DNA of 64,000 nucleotides from Amylostereum areolatum (GCA_012932865.1 SAXG01000021.1:496001-560000); one strand, 5' to 3'; positions 23,315-34,026 are shown, counted from the stretch's first letter. Translations and numbers: made by a program. The notes: a model not told the origin generated them from the sequence alone.

Positions 23315-23884
23315 TGTAGCCTCGCGCGTAGCAGAGCGAGTTTTCGTATGTGCTCTCCCTTACGCACTGCCTTGAGTGTATTATATATGTAACAGATTGA
23401 TACAGCACAAAAGAAAAGGCTTGGAGTTTCAGTTGTTCACCCAGTGAGCCAGATGTTTAGCGGGGGCACTGGGCCATTCATTCCGTGGCCGTTGACGGGG
23501 GATGCTGCGCTGCAGCCCTCGCCGTGTTCTTGTGTCGGTGACTCGTTGAGTCGTCGGTGAATGTGGCGCGGCCGTGTCGACTCGTCCAATCTCGAGTCTC
23601 GACCCGGGATGTACATACATTCTCACGGTCCACCCACTAGAGCCGCACCCACCCCGCATTGTGCACGGGTATAACGCACGCGGGTTGGATACGATGTCCA
23701 CCTGCATTCCGACTTTCCGAGTGAGGGGTAAGATAGGTAAACTGAATGAGCTACTTGTGAACTGTAGTACTATTTGGGGGGGAAACAAACCTGGCTACTC
23801 AGACTCTTATCATTTTGGAAACGTAGTCACAGTATACATAGTTGAATCTAATTGAATAGAAGTACTAGAACTCATGATGCCACA

Positions 23885-24105
23885 CGCGCGAGCGGCGAGA
23901 GGGAGCAACTCGCGAGAAGGCACGACCTGTTCCGGCATCTTGGAAGGCGCGCTGACCGTCCGAATTGGGTGGAATGGCGGGAGGGGTTCCACGGGGTCCT
24001 TGCTTTGTCAGGACGTTATGTGCCAGTCGCTCTACGAGCTGTGGAGGTGGGTTAGTCGGGTGTGGGGGGCCGGAACCCGTGAGTAGAGTTGATGGGTAGG
24101 AGTCT
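23885..24105 (-). repeat. inverted repeat unit, copy 2
   Basis: Reverse-oriented copy of 23096-23314, separated from it by about 570 bp of unrelated sequence. The boundaries are sharp on both sides. Confidence 0.8.
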
Positions 24106-25726
24106 GAGTGGCGTCGTGGTCGACTCCCGTCGACGCACATTTCAGGGTTTGCCGAAGCAGACCGGCAAAGCCGGGCACTTCCGCAGGAGCGGGTAACTCC
24201 CGGGAAAACGGCCCTAGGCTTTGGAGTCTGTCGGACACTGAATCTCGCGTGGTTAGGCACACCATACAAACAACAACCAAACACACGTCAGAAAAATACG
24301 ATACGGGGTTAGCCCCGGGAACAACCAGTTAAAATGACCAAAACTGCGAAAATCCTGCGGGGGGTTTCCTTACGATTGTAAAGCGTGTCACAGCGTGATC
24401 GAGACCAGCCAATTCGTTACAATCTACCGGTTTGGGGACTAGAACTGCGTAAAATCCATCCTGAGACCTCGTGCACGTGCTTTCAATGGTCCGGATGGGC
24501 CTTATAACTAGTTCCGGTTAAAGGCTCGGCTATTGAAACCAATTTCGCCGGAGCAAGGCTTTGTTTTGCAGCGCGCGCAATGCGCGATGGCCCAGATTGC
24601 AATCCGGTACAATACACCCTACTGATGTTTGCAAGCGAGCATACCCGGTTATGTTGCAGAGGGGTAGGGAATAGAGAAAAGGAAGAAAAAAAGGTGTTTT
24701 CCCTACATTAGCTACATCACCTCTACATCACTCGTAAGATAGGCGACATTTGTCACGGTTCGCCCTTTTGCTCCGCTTTTTCCTTGCTTTCTCGCGCTAT
24801 CTGATCTCACACCTGTGGATCAATCCCCTTTGATGGCATCGCTGATGTGCCCCTTGGTCTGTGCACATCCCCTACCTAGTATATATAGCTGGCCTGCATG
24901 TATCTAGTTCCTTAGTCTTTCCTCCTAGTCTTTACCGGCTTAGAGTGCAATGTACTGTTCTCCCTTTGTTCCCTGATTTCCCCTTCCTCTGAGCCACTGC
25001 CTGTGTCGCGACTTAGAAGGCTATTGGATGCATTCCTTAGTCGGTCGTTCTTGACAACATTCACAACCTTCTCCATCATGTGCGTGTGACAAACGTGTGA
25101 CATAACACCCCAACATGCGCGTGAGACGGGATAAGTAAGGGATAAGTGGATGATAGATTCTCTGAGCCACCGATGGCACGCGTCTCGAGGTTTACAGTAC
25201 AAGGTAGACAGTAACAGAGTAGATAATGGCTATAGATTCAAAGGCCACGCTTCTGCTTCAGTTTCAGTGGGAGGTCATCCATAAATCTCTTGGGAAGAAC
25301 ACGGTGGCCTTGGAATCTCTTTGTTGCCCAAGCCGCTTCTTCACCGCTGAGACCACGCTGGTACATCAGTAAAAAATGCCTTACCAATGTTGTACTTTAT
25401 AGTCTCCAAAGTGATCGTAACGGCATCAGCATGTACCCCTTTTTGTAGGGGCCTATAGTAAGCACTGGTTCTCCATAGTCCTCTATAGTACCCAAAGTTC
25501 TCACCTAGATGCTATAGTACCCAAAGTTCCCACCTAAACTTTGTAGACACTCCTAGGGAACACTCTATAGTTCTCATAGTAGATATAGTAGATATACTAT
25601 GTAGCATACAAAGTAGATAGAGACATGTAGTGAATGCAGCAGAATCTGCACTTCCTGGCTTTTCACTTGCTTTCACACATTGGTATGGTTGAAAGAATAT
25701 ATTCAACTACATAAACTACATACACA
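24106..25726. other. non-coding, repeat-like stretch
   Basis: No gene seen. It contains a TTT-loop hairpin near 24155, a GC-rich palindromic patch near 24570-24585, a duplicated CTATAGTACCCAAAGTTC at about 25480-25530, and AT-rich sequence up to the E1 target site. Probably decayed transposon sequence. Confidence 0.4.
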
Positions 25727-25731
25727 ACTAT

Positions 25732-26151
25732 TGTCACGGATCGCTCCATTTCTCTCTTCGTTTGCAGACCTCGTACACGCGACGTGTCACGGCACATGAC
25801 TTTCCCTTGCATCACATGCTTCAACGACGTCATTGCCCGGACTTCCGAGCGGGGTTCCGCATCCTTATCTATGACATCACTGCTCCGGACCTTCGTCCTC
25901 CGCCCCATGACTCCTTTCCTATTGTTCCCCCCGCTCGCACCACTATCGCATCGCATCGCACCATCGTTCCCACTTGTATATAAGGACAGTGTTTCTCTTC
26001 CCTTTTCCCTAGACTGCCCATCTCGTCATACGGTACTGTAGCGCACGTTGCACTACCCTAGACCCCGGCACTCTCGAATCTATTTTCTTCTCGCTCCTCC
26101 CATCGTCGTGACTTAGGCAGTTCATCGGTCTCATAAACTGTGTTTCTGACA
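25732..26151 (+). repeat. E1 5' LTR
   Basis: 420 bp, TG...CA termini, matched by 32406-32825. Contains a TATA box at 25977. Confidence 0.95.
25977..25983 (+). promoter_or_regulatory. TATA box in the E1 LTR
   Basis: TATATAA followed by GGACAGTG inside the 5' LTR, the likely core promoter of the genomic RNA. The same box is present in the 3' LTR. Confidence 0.6.
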
Positions 26152-26768
26152 CCTGGACAGTCTCCCCCTACGCCTACCTCGCACCCCTCTCTCCATCTAC
26201 CTCTGCCGTCTCTACGACGTTAAAAACTCCCACCACGGACCTCCCGAACGCACCGGTTTTCCTCCCGTTCAACGGAAAGCCGATCACCCCCCGCGACGAC
26301 GCACCACTCCCCTACCCTTGGTCCGACGCCGTCACCGTCAACTGCCTCGTCCCCGTACAGAACCTCTGCAAGAAAGATCCCTGGACCGCGCACGGCCTCA
26401 ACTTCCGCATCTTCGAGTGGAGGTGGCACAAGGATCACGGTACTGTCGTCCTCGCCCTATACGTCCGGATCACTACGTGCATCAACGTAGATCTCGAACG
26501 CCTTGAATTCACCCTCCACGCCCCCACCTACCACACATACCTCATCCAAGACGCCCCCAACCCGATCCTCCAAACCAGTTTCACCTCCGTCTCCCAGTTT
26601 AACCGCCGGACCCCCGAATCCACCCCGCCACCAGTCCTCCGTCCCACCATCAAGGGTAAGACCCTTCGTCGCCGCCACCACGAACATAAGATCCGCCAGG
26701 CAGTAAAAGCCGGCTACCTCACCAAGAAACTCCTCGGCCGTCGCCCCATCGCGGCGGACTTCTTCTAG
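26112..26768 (+). CDS. E1 pre-gag open frame (ORF0), no ATG
   Basis: Open from within the 5' LTR to a TAG at 26766-26768, 218 sense codons without any ATG. The likely coding part begins near 26214. Character is protein-like: PYPWSDAVTVNCLV, FRIFEWRWHKDHGTVVLALY and a basic end (KTLRRRHHEHK). The frame continues in the same phase after the stop and runs into gag. How it would be started is unknown: non-AUG initiation or a spliced leader are possible. No homology is recognised. Confidence 0.5.
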   Translation, partial: LRQFIGLINCVSDTWTVSPYAYLAPLSPSTSAVSTTLKTPTTDLPNAPVFLPFNGKPITPRDDAPLPYPWSDAVTVNCLVPVQNLCKKDPWTAHGLNFRIFEWRWHKDHGTVVLALYVRITTCINVDLERLEFTLHAPTYHTYLIQDAPNPILQTSFTSVSQFNRRTPESTPPPVLRPTIKGKTLRRRHHEHKIRQAVKAGYLTKKLLGRRPIAADFF

Positions 26769-27359
26769 ACCATCATCACGTCCTCCACAGCCCCTCGTCC
26801 CCCCACCCCGAACCTTCCCCCAGGCGTCTTTCGAGACTACTGTCCCGAAGAATACTATATCCTCACCTCGCAGCAGACTAAGGAATCCGTATGTTGGCTG
26901 CACGATGAACCAAACCGGCAACGTCGAGACTGGTACTTCGACGACCGCGACGAACAACCCTACGTCGAAGAATCGGATTTTGCCACCGCTGCGGACGTTC
27001 TACAGCGCTTCCTGAACCCCCCTCCGACCAACTCGCCCCCACCCCGTCGACGTACTGTAATCGAAGTCCCAGAAGGGATCAACCACAACGACACAACTGG
27101 GAAGTGGTACGCCTATAGACGGAACAAGAACGGAACCCCAGGACGATCAGTAGTTGAGTGGCAGCCCACTTCGTTCAGTCCCGTCCAAGATCACTGGTCG
27201 TGGCATCATAACCAGCAATTCCTCACCCCCGCCGACTTCCTTATCGCAAAACAAGTTGAGGACGAAGTTGAAGAAGCAGAAGAACGCCGACGAGAAACCC
27301 TACGCCGCCTTGATCAAGAACTCGCCCAATCCCTCACCGTCCCCCTCCCCTTCGACAAG
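26769..27359 (+). CDS. E1 pre-gag open frame, second part
   Basis: Directly after the TAG at 26766 the same frame stays open for 197 codons, again without ATG, and joins gag at its first ATG (27360). It is rich in Asp, Glu, Arg, Trp and Tyr (for example EYYILTSQQTKESVCWLH and DRDEQPYVEESDFATAAD), with a Glu/Arg helix at the end. It may be translated as an N-terminal extension of Gag by stop readthrough or reinitiation (inference). Confidence 0.45.
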
Positions 27360-28385
27360 ATGTCCGACGCCAAATCCAAACCTGCCGTCTCCAAGCGGGA
27401 GATCGGCCCCAAGCCAAAGCCATTCAAAGGCGATAGACGCGACACCCTCCGGTTCTCCCTCGAGCTCCGCATGTTCCTGCGCGTTAACAAGGATGTTTAT
27501 GCCACAGATGACGCCAAGATGATGCTTCTCCTCAGCCTGATGGAGGACGACACGGCGAAAGCCTGGGCCACGCATCGCCGCATGGAACTCTTCGCCGACG
27601 AAGACGAGAAGGAAGACGCCGACACCCTCGACCCCACGCCCCCAACACTCCACTATAGCTCCTACAAAGAGCTCTTCGAGAGGTTTGGCAAAGACTTCGT
27701 GCCCGTCGATCCGAAGATAGAAGCTCAGCGTAAGATCAACGAGCTCGCAATGACCACCCGGGACGTCACTGACTTTATCACCGAGTTTGAGATGCTGGCA
27801 ACCATGTCAGCGTACGACGACGAGGCGCTAATCCACTTTTTCAAGAAGGGACTTCAGCGTGACCTCGGCAAGCAGGTGGCCCGGTCGTACCCGTTCCCCA
27901 CCAAGCTCGCGGAGTGGAAGGAGCGCGCCCGCCGCATCAACCACCAGTGGCTCGAAGAGAACCCGGAGAGGAAGAGCAGTCAGTCCAAGGGGGCTGTCGC
28001 GCTCACCTCGAACGGTTCGACCAACGACTCCTCGTCGCGCCGAGTCGGCGCCTTCACCAACACCTCGACCCGCCCTGCAAAGCTGACGGACGACGAGCGC
28101 GCAAAGATGATGCGCGAAGGCAAGTGCTTCATGTGTCGACAAGCCGGTCACGTCTCTCGCGACTGCCCCAACCGCGACTCGAGCGCGCGACGGGTGGGCG
28201 CAGTAGAGACTGGGTCCAAGGCCCCTCCCCTGCCGACGAACACGGCTCCGTCCACTGCGAAAGCAGCTCCCGACCCATCCAAAACCATCGCGGCGATCAC
28301 TCGCCAGCTGAAGGATCTGGACGCGGAAGGCAAGGAGCAGGCAGTAGCGCTGTTGAAGGACATCCTGGAATCGCAGGATTTTTGA
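27360..28385 (+). CDS. E1 Gag
   Basis: 341 residues from the ATG at 27360. A retrotransposon Gag core (about residues 20-210, including the FKGDRRDTLRF start and helical LMEDDTAKAWATHRRMELF) is followed by a CCHC zinc knuckle CFMCRQAGHVSRDC near residue 255. The protein forms the particle and binds the RNA. The last codons are GAT TTT TGA, with a T5 run that allows a -1 slip into pol. The upstream frame is open, so a longer Gag is possible. Confidence 0.9.
   Translation: MSDAKSKPAVSKREIGPKPKPFKGDRRDTLRFSLELRMFLRVNKDVYATDDAKMMLLLSLMEDDTAKAWATHRRMELFADEDEKEDADTLDPTPPTLHYSSYKELFERFGKDFVPVDPKIEAQRKINELAMTTRDVTDFITEFEMLATMSAYDDEALIHFFKKGLQRDLGKQVARSYPFPTKLAEWKERARRINHQWLEENPERKSSQSKGAVALTSNGSTNDSSSRRVGAFTNTSTRPAKLTDDERAKMMREGKCFMCRQAGHVSRDCPNRDSSARRVGAVETGSKAPPLPTNTAPSTAKAAPDPSKTIAAITRQLKDLDAEGKEQAVALLKDILESQDF
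28379..28385 (+). other. E1 gag/pol -1 frameshift site (T5 at the gag stop)
   Basis: GA-TTTTT-GA: the last sense codon TTT is followed by TGA. Slipping back one base on the T run gives TTT TTG and enters the pol frame, which has no in-frame stop here. The same arrangement is found in E2 and E3. Confidence 0.6.
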
Positions 28386-31300
28386 AACACCCCCCAGTCG
28401 CGTCGTCTGGTGGAGGCAAAGGACTTTTGGTATCATCGTCGAATCGTTTCGCTGTATTATCATCCATGCATACCTGTGAGCAATCGTATCCCCCGTGTTT
28501 GTATCTGTCTACTGTCACCAAGAACAGGCAAACACCATCGATCACGCTCAAAGTCAAGCTGATCGGACGAGTCACCAAAAGAGAAATCGACGCAGACGCG
28601 CTGCTTGATAGCGGCGCAGAAGGAATTATCTTGAACCGAAGCTTCGTTGAACGCAAGAAGCTCACCACAAGAAAACTAGAAAACCCGTTCCCCGTGCGTA
28701 ATGTGGACGGCACCGAGAACATCATGGGCTGGGTACGCGACACAACGACCCAGCGGATCCGGATATACTCGCAAGATTCAAAGGCATACCATGAGGAAGA
28801 AGCTGAGTTCTTCATCACCGACATCGGCGATCATGACATGATCCTTGGAACAGACTGGCTCGATGAGCACAATCCAACCATAGACTGGCAACGAGACCGT
28901 GTTGACATGCTCCGCTGCCCTCCCTCATGCACTCTGTCCAAACCTCCTGTGACGAACCTCGCGACCAAGCCACGGAAACCATCATCGGTCCAATCACAGC
29001 GTAAGGTTGAAGCGGGTAAAACCCCGAGGACACCTCTCGTCGTGGACGATCCCTTCCCAGAGCCGACATATGTGTCCTGGACCCCAGTCCCCACTTATGT
29101 TATTCCTGCACGCAGAGTCAGAGGTGTTCGCGTCCGCACGGTCCATCGCTCCCCTCTACCCGCACGACTCTTCACTGAAGACGACGACGAGCGGCCCATG
29201 GTATTCCGAGACTGGGAGATCAATGGACTACGCCGCGCCGGAATCCTCCCTGAAACCGATGGTCCTAATCCAGATGCAATACCCATCCGCGCGGGCTTTA
29301 CAAAAGCGCAGGAGCTTGCAGAGCATTCAAAAGAGAACGCACGCCCGCAAACCTTTGAAGACTTAGTCCCCCCGCCGTACCGCGACTTTGCGCCTGTATT
29401 CGACAAGAAAACCTCCGAGCAACTTCCTGACCGATGGCCATGGGACCATGCTATCAACATGAAAGACGGCTTTGAACCCAAACCATGCAAGATCTACCCC
29501 CTCTCACCTTCCGAGCAGATCGAACTCGACACCTTCCTCGACGACCACCTGAAGAAGGGCTATATCCACCCATCGAAGTCACCTCAGGCGAGTCCGTTCT
29601 TCTTTGTGAAGAAAAAGGATGGAAAGCTGCGTCCCGTACAGGACTATCGAGAATTAAACAAGGGCACTGTCAAGAATGAATACCCCTTGCCACTGATCTC
29701 TGAAATTGTCGACCGCCTCAAAGGTGCAAAGATCTTCTCCAAGATGGATGTTCGCTGGGGCTACAACAATGTCCGCATCAAGGAAGGCGACGAGTGGAAG
29801 GCTGCGTTCAAGACGAATCGCGGTCTCTTCGAACCTACGGTGATGTTTTTCGGGCTTATGAACTCCCCTGCGACATTTCAGGCAATGATGAATGAACTGT
29901 TCAAGGATCTCATCGACTCGGGCAAGGTCATCATCTACATGGACGACATCTTGGTGTTCACTCGCACCATGGACGAACACCGTGCCATAGTGCGGCGGGT
30001 TCTGCAGCGTTTGCAAGACAACGACCTCTTCCTCAAACCGGAGAAATGCGTCTTTGAACAAGACTCTGTCGAATACCTCGGACTCATCATCTCGCACGAC
30101 AAGATCGCTATGGACCCCGTCAAGGTAGCAGGTATTCAGGACTGGCCGACACCACGAACGGTCAAAGATGTGCAATCCTTCCTCGGCTTTGGCAACTTCT
30201 ACCGACATTTCATCAAGGACTTCTCCAAGGTGGCACGGCCCCTATTTGATCTGACAAAGAAGGACTGCACATGGGACTGGTCGACGGACTGCCAAACTGC
30301 GTTTGACGCACTGAAAGCTGCGTTTACTTCCTCCCCCGTCTTGGTCATGCCTGACCCAAAGAAGCCTTACCTCGTTGAAGTCGATGCCTCGGACTTTGCT
30401 ACTGGAGGTATACTCTCGCAGAAAGGCGACGACGGTCACTGGCATCCAGTGGCGTATCTGTCCAAGGCCCTATCGGAACCGGAACGGAACTACGACATCT
30501 ACGACAAGGAGCTGCTTGCAATCATCCGTGCGCTTGAAGCCTGGCACCACTACCTCGAAGGCACCCCCGACACCGTCGAAATCTGGACAGATCACAAGAA
30601 CCTGGAGCACTTCAAGACGGCACAGAAGCTGAGCCGCCGACAGGCACGTTGGGCTCTATTCCTCACTCGATTTGACTTCTCGCTCGTTCATAAACCAGGA
30701 ATTACCCACCGCCCGGATCCAATGTCTCGACGACCCGATCACAAGGATGGTGTTGAAAACGACAACAAGGAGCGCGTCTTGCTTGACCCCAAGTACTTCC
30801 AAGTACGCGCAACAAGGCCAGGAGCAGTAACCTCCCTCGGTGATGTCGAACTCCGACGACGTATCCGCGACTGCAAAACCAAGGACATCGAGGTCGTTCA
30901 AGCCCTGGACGCCATCTTACGAAACGGACCACGTACACTTGTCAAGAACCTTCAAGAGTGGAACTCCGAAGAAGGCCTGGTCCTGTTTAGAGGAAAGGTA
31001 TACGTCCCTGCAGATGACGAGTTGCGACGCGACATTGTCAAAATGTACCATGAATCGCCCCTGGCTGGACACCCCGGTCGCTTCAAGACTTACGAGCTCG
31101 TGAGTCGTGAATATTGGTGGCCTGGCATGTCTGTCTTTGTCCGCGACTTTGTAGCAGGATGCGCAACCTGCCAGTCGACGAAGACACAGAGCAGCCAACC
31201 CCACGTCGACATGATCCCAAACGAAGTACCCGATCGACCATTTGGCGTCATCTCCACTGACTTCATCGTCGAACTCCCTGACTGCGAAGGCTATAACGCC

Positions 31301-32473
31301 GTCAATGTCGTGGTCGATCGCCTCACCAAGATGGTGGTTACCACCCCATGTACAACGAAGATCACCAGCGATGGCACGGCCGACATTCTCTTCGATAAGG
31401 TATACCGACACTACGGCTTAGCAGACAAGATCATCTCGGATCGTGGACCCCAGTTTGCTGGACAGGTGATGCGTACACTCAACGAGAAGCTCGGGATCAA
31501 GTCCGCCCTCAGCACAGTGTATCACCCACAGACAGACGGCCAAACCGAATGCGAGAACCAGAACCTCGAGCAGTTTCTGCGAGTATTCTGCAACTACCGT
31601 CAAGACGACTGGGTGAAGTGGTTGCCCTTCTTCGAGTTTTCTCACAACTCTCGCACCCATGCAGCTACTGGAAAGGCTCCCTTTGAAGTCCTCTACGGCT
31701 TCCTCCCCAAGATGTACCCGTCCGTAAACCCGTCCTCAAAGGTCCCTGCAGTTGAAGAACGCCTCCGTCAACTTGAAGAAGTCCGACAAGAGATCAAAGC
31801 CAGCCTCGCCCTCGCATCTGACTTAATGAAGCACTACAATGGTGACACGATCAGCAAATCGACACTGTTCGCCGTTGGAGACAAAGTCTGGCTCGAAGGC
31901 AAAAACCTGAAGACGACGAGACCGAAAGCTAAGCTTGCTGCCAAACGATTTGGACCCTTCGAGATCGTTGACGTCATTAGCCCAGTGAACTACCGCCTGA
32001 AGCTGCCGAAGACGTGGAGAATCCACCCAGTCTTCCATGCTTCGCTGCTCACCGCGTACAAGGAGACAACGGCACATGGTCCAAACTATGAACAACTACC
32101 ACCCGACCTCGTTGATGACGAAGAAGAATATGACGTTGAAGACATCATCGACTCGAAGCCGACCCGCAACAAGAAAGGCATACAATACCTCGTCAAGTGG
32201 GTAGGCTATCCTGACTCCGAGAATACCTGGCTCCCTCGCTCCTCGCTCTCAAAGGTCACCGACATGATCGACGCCTTCCACAAACACCATCCAAACGCGC
32301 CCCGCCCTGTGCGTTCCCTCGGCATCTCCTTTGACGATTTTCTCGCATCTACCCTTGCAGATGACATCGCGCTCCAGGCGAAAGCGCGTCTTAAAGGGGG
32401 GGTAATGTCACGGATCGCTCCATTTCTCTCTTCGTTTGCAGACCTCGTACACGCGACGTGTCACGGCACATGA
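28382..32473 (+). CDS. E1 Pol (PR-RT-RNase H-IN-chromodomain)
   Basis: Open frame in the -1 phase relative to gag, about 1363 residues counted from the slip site. Domains in order: aspartic protease (ALLDSGAEG, about residue 75), reverse transcriptase with YMDD (about 518), RNase H (VDASDFATGG, about 667), integrase zinc domain (H-H-C-C, ending CATCQSTK, about 890), integrase core with D, D and E near 959, 1019 and 1055 (STDF, ISDRGPQF, QTDGQTECEN), and a C-terminal chromodomain (EEYDVEDIIDSK ... YLVKWVGYPDSENTW, about 1249-1306). The stop lies 68 bp inside the 3' LTR. No disabling mutation was seen. Clearly a chromovirus. Confidence 0.96.
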   Translation: MKHPPVASSGGGKGLLVSSSNRFAVLSSMHTCEQSYPPCLYLSTVTKNRQTPSITLKVKLIGRVTKREIDADALLDSGAEGIILNRSFVERKKLTTRKLENPFPVRNVDGTENIMGWVRDTTTQRIRIYSQDSKAYHEEEAEFFITDIGDHDMILGTDWLDEHNPTIDWQRDRVDMLRCPPSCTLSKPPVTNLATKPRKPSSVQSQRKVEAGKTPRTPLVVDDPFPEPTYVSWTPVPTYVIPARRVRGVRVRTVHRSPLPARLFTEDDDERPMVFRDWEINGLRRAGILPETDGPNPDAIPIRAGFTKAQELAEHSKENARPQTFEDLVPPPYRDFAPVFDKKTSEQLPDRWPWDHAINMKDGFEPKPCKIYPLSPSEQIELDTFLDDHLKKGYIHPSKSPQASPFFFVKKKDGKLRPVQDYRELNKGTVKNEYPLPLISEIVDRLKGAKIFSKMDVRWGYNNVRIKEGDEWKAAFKTNRGLFEPTVMFFGLMNSPATFQAMMNELFKDLIDSGKVIIYMDDILVFTRTMDEHRAIVRRVLQRLQDNDLFLKPEKCVFEQDSVEYLGLIISHDKIAMDPVKVAGIQDWPTPRTVKDVQSFLGFGNFYRHFIKDFSKVARPLFDLTKKDCTWDWSTDCQTAFDALKAAFTSSPVLVMPDPKKPYLVEVDASDFATGGILSQKGDDGHWHPVAYLSKALSEPERNYDIYDKELLAIIRALEAWHHYLEGTPDTVEIWTDHKNLEHFKTAQKLSRRQARWALFLTRFDFSLVHKPGITHRPDPMSRRPDHKDGVENDNKERVLLDPKYFQVRATRPGAVTSLGDVELRRRIRDCKTKDIEVVQALDAILRNGPRTLVKNLQEWNSEEGLVLFRGKVYVPADDELRRDIVKMYHESPLAGHPGRFKTYELVSREYWWPGMSVFVRDFVAGCATCQSTKTQSSQPHVDMIPNEVPDRPFGVISTDFIVELPDCEGYNAVNVVVDRLTKMVVTTPCTTKITSDGTADILFDKVYRHYGLADKIISDRGPQFAGQVMRTLNEKLGIKSALSTVYHPQTDGQTECENQNLEQFLRVFCNYRQDDWVKWLPFFEFSHNSRTHAATGKAPFEVLYGFLPKMYPSVNPSSKVPAVEERLRQLEEVRQEIKASLALASDLMKHYNGDTISKSTLFAVGDKVWLEGKNLKTTRPKAKLAAKRFGPFEIVDVISPVNYRLKLPKTWRIHPVFHASLLTAYKETTAHGPNYEQLPPDLVDDEEEYDVEDIIDSKPTRNKKGIQYLVKWVGYPDSENTWLPRSSLSKVTDMIDAFHKHHPNAPRPVRSLGISFDDFLASTLADDIALQAKARLKGGVMSRIAPFLSSFADLVHATCHGT

Positions 32474-32825
32474 CTTTCCCTTGCATCACATGCTTCAACG
32501 ACGTCATTGCCTGGACTTCCGAGCGGGGTTCCGCATCCTTATCTATGACATCACTGCTCCGGACCTTCGTCCTCCGCCCCATGACTCCTTTCCTATTGTT
32601 CCCCCCGCTCGCACCACTATCGCATCGCATCGCACCATCGTTCCCACTTGTATATAAGGACAGTGTTTCTCTTCCCTTTTCCCTAGACTGTCCATCTCGT
32701 CATACGGTACTGTAGCGCACGTTGCACTACCCTAGACCCCGGCACTCTCGAATCTATTTTCTTCTCGCTCCTCCCATCGTCGCGACTTAGGCGGTTCATC
32801 GGTCTCATAAACTGCGTTTCTGACA
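32406..32825 (+). repeat. E1 3' LTR
   Basis: 420 bp copy of the 5' LTR with five transitions by eye. Preceded by the polypurine tract AAAGGGGGGG and followed by ACTAT. Confidence 0.95.
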
Positions 32826-32929
32826 ACTATGTTACAAGGTACATACAGCAAGAGTGTCAGTAGCAAAATGGTGGTGGCAGCAAACCGGCACAGGAGACGA
32901 GATGGGGTGTGACTGCCAGGGGTGATGAA

Positions 32930-33345
32930 ACGAGGGCAGCAAGACAAGGGTGACGAGGAGAGTGGCAAGACAGGGGCGGCGACATGAGGGTGGCGAGATG
33001 AGGGTGGCGCGGATGAGGGCAGCGAGACAGGGGTGGCGAAACGAGCGCGGCGAAATGGGGCCGGCGAGACGAGCGCGGCGCGGATGAGGGTGGCGAGGCG
33101 GGGCCGGCGAGACGAGGGCAGGGAGACGAGGGCGGTGCGGACGAGGGCGGCGAAACGGGGGCGGTGCGGATGAGGGCGGCGAGATGGGGGTGGCGAGACG
33201 AAGGCGGCGAGACGAAGGCAGAGAGACGAAGGCGGTGAGACGAGGGCAGGGAGACGAGGGCGGCGAAATGGGGGCGGCGAGACGAAGGCGGTGAGACGAG
33301 GGCGGCGAGACAAGGGCGGCAAGGATGAAGGCAGCAAAATGGCGG
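32930..33345. repeat. degenerate GC-rich minisatellite
   Basis: About 400 bp of imperfect tandem repeats with a unit near 15 bp, consensus like GGCGAGACGAGGGCG, purine-rich on the plus strand. Long open frames on the minus strand (repeated Arg-Pro-Ser-Leu motifs) result from the periodicity and are not taken as genes. It lies between E1 and E2. Confidence 0.75.
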
Positions 33346-33450
33346 ACAGCCAAGGGGACGGGGGCGACGGGAGGACGAGGACGTGGGGAGAGAAAGAAGA
33401 GAGTTACTCAAAAGCTTTCGTGATGCGCTGGCATCACATCTCTTTGAAAC

Positions 33451-33934
33451 TGTCAGCAACGGCCTTAGTGACGAGCACTAGGCGACGACGTGTGACACAA
33501 GTGAAGAGGGACGATGGGGGGTAAGGTCGGTAGTATTGACTAGGTCGAGATGGGGAATATGTACAGGAGGAACGGAGCCCTTATATACTACGAGGCGGAG
33601 TCACTTAGTAAGCTACGACACACGGCGGTCAGTAAGCAGAGCTAAGTATAGATACATGCGCAGCAGGATCAGTAAGCGAGACAATAAGGATGAGCCGGGT
33701 CCGGAGCGGCATGATGTCATGCGCAGCATTATGATGTCATGTGGAGTCAAAGGAAGCGATGATAAGACGAGCCTGGAGTCATGACGTCAGGAAGGAGCAA
33801 GGATAAGCCGAGTCTCCACCGGAGTGACGGAGTGTTACTAAGTGATGAGTAGTCAGATAGAAATGAAAATAAAAATGAATTGGGATATTATCCCCGAGGT
33901 CCCCGAGATGTCCGGAATGGTAACGTTCATGACA
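33451..33934 (-). repeat. E2 3' LTR
   Basis: 484 bp, TG...CA termini, matches 41488-41980. Confidence 0.95.
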
Positions 33935-34026
33935 TCACCTTCCCGTTAGATTCAACGTCCTCGTTGAATCCCGATGATAAACCCTTCGGCACACAAGATG
34001 TTTGTCCAGACGCTCATGGGCAGCCT

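Larger units (their letters stand above)
25732..32825 (+). mobile_element. E1: complete Ty3/Gypsy chromovirus
   Basis: Full LTR retrotransposon of 7094 bp, flanked by the 5 bp duplication ACTAT at 25727-25731 and 32826-32830. The LTRs are 420 bp each, begin TGTCACGG and end CTGACA. They differ at five positions by eye, all transitions, so insertion is fairly recent. Order: 5' LTR, pre-gag open frame, gag, pol, polypurine tract (AAAGGGGGGG, 32393-32402), 3' LTR. A TGG two bases after the 5' LTR could start the primer-binding site. Gag and pol are uninterrupted apart from an in-frame TAG before gag, so the copy may be competent. Confidence 0.96.

Noticed and set aside
27914..28381. N-terminal extension of the E1 pol frame overlapping gag
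   Set aside because: This part is a shadow of gag; Pol is taken to begin at the T5 slip site.
32857..33459. Long Arg/Pro/Ser/Leu-rich frames on the minus strand
   Set aside because: They come from the 15 bp minisatellite, which leaves several frames open at once.
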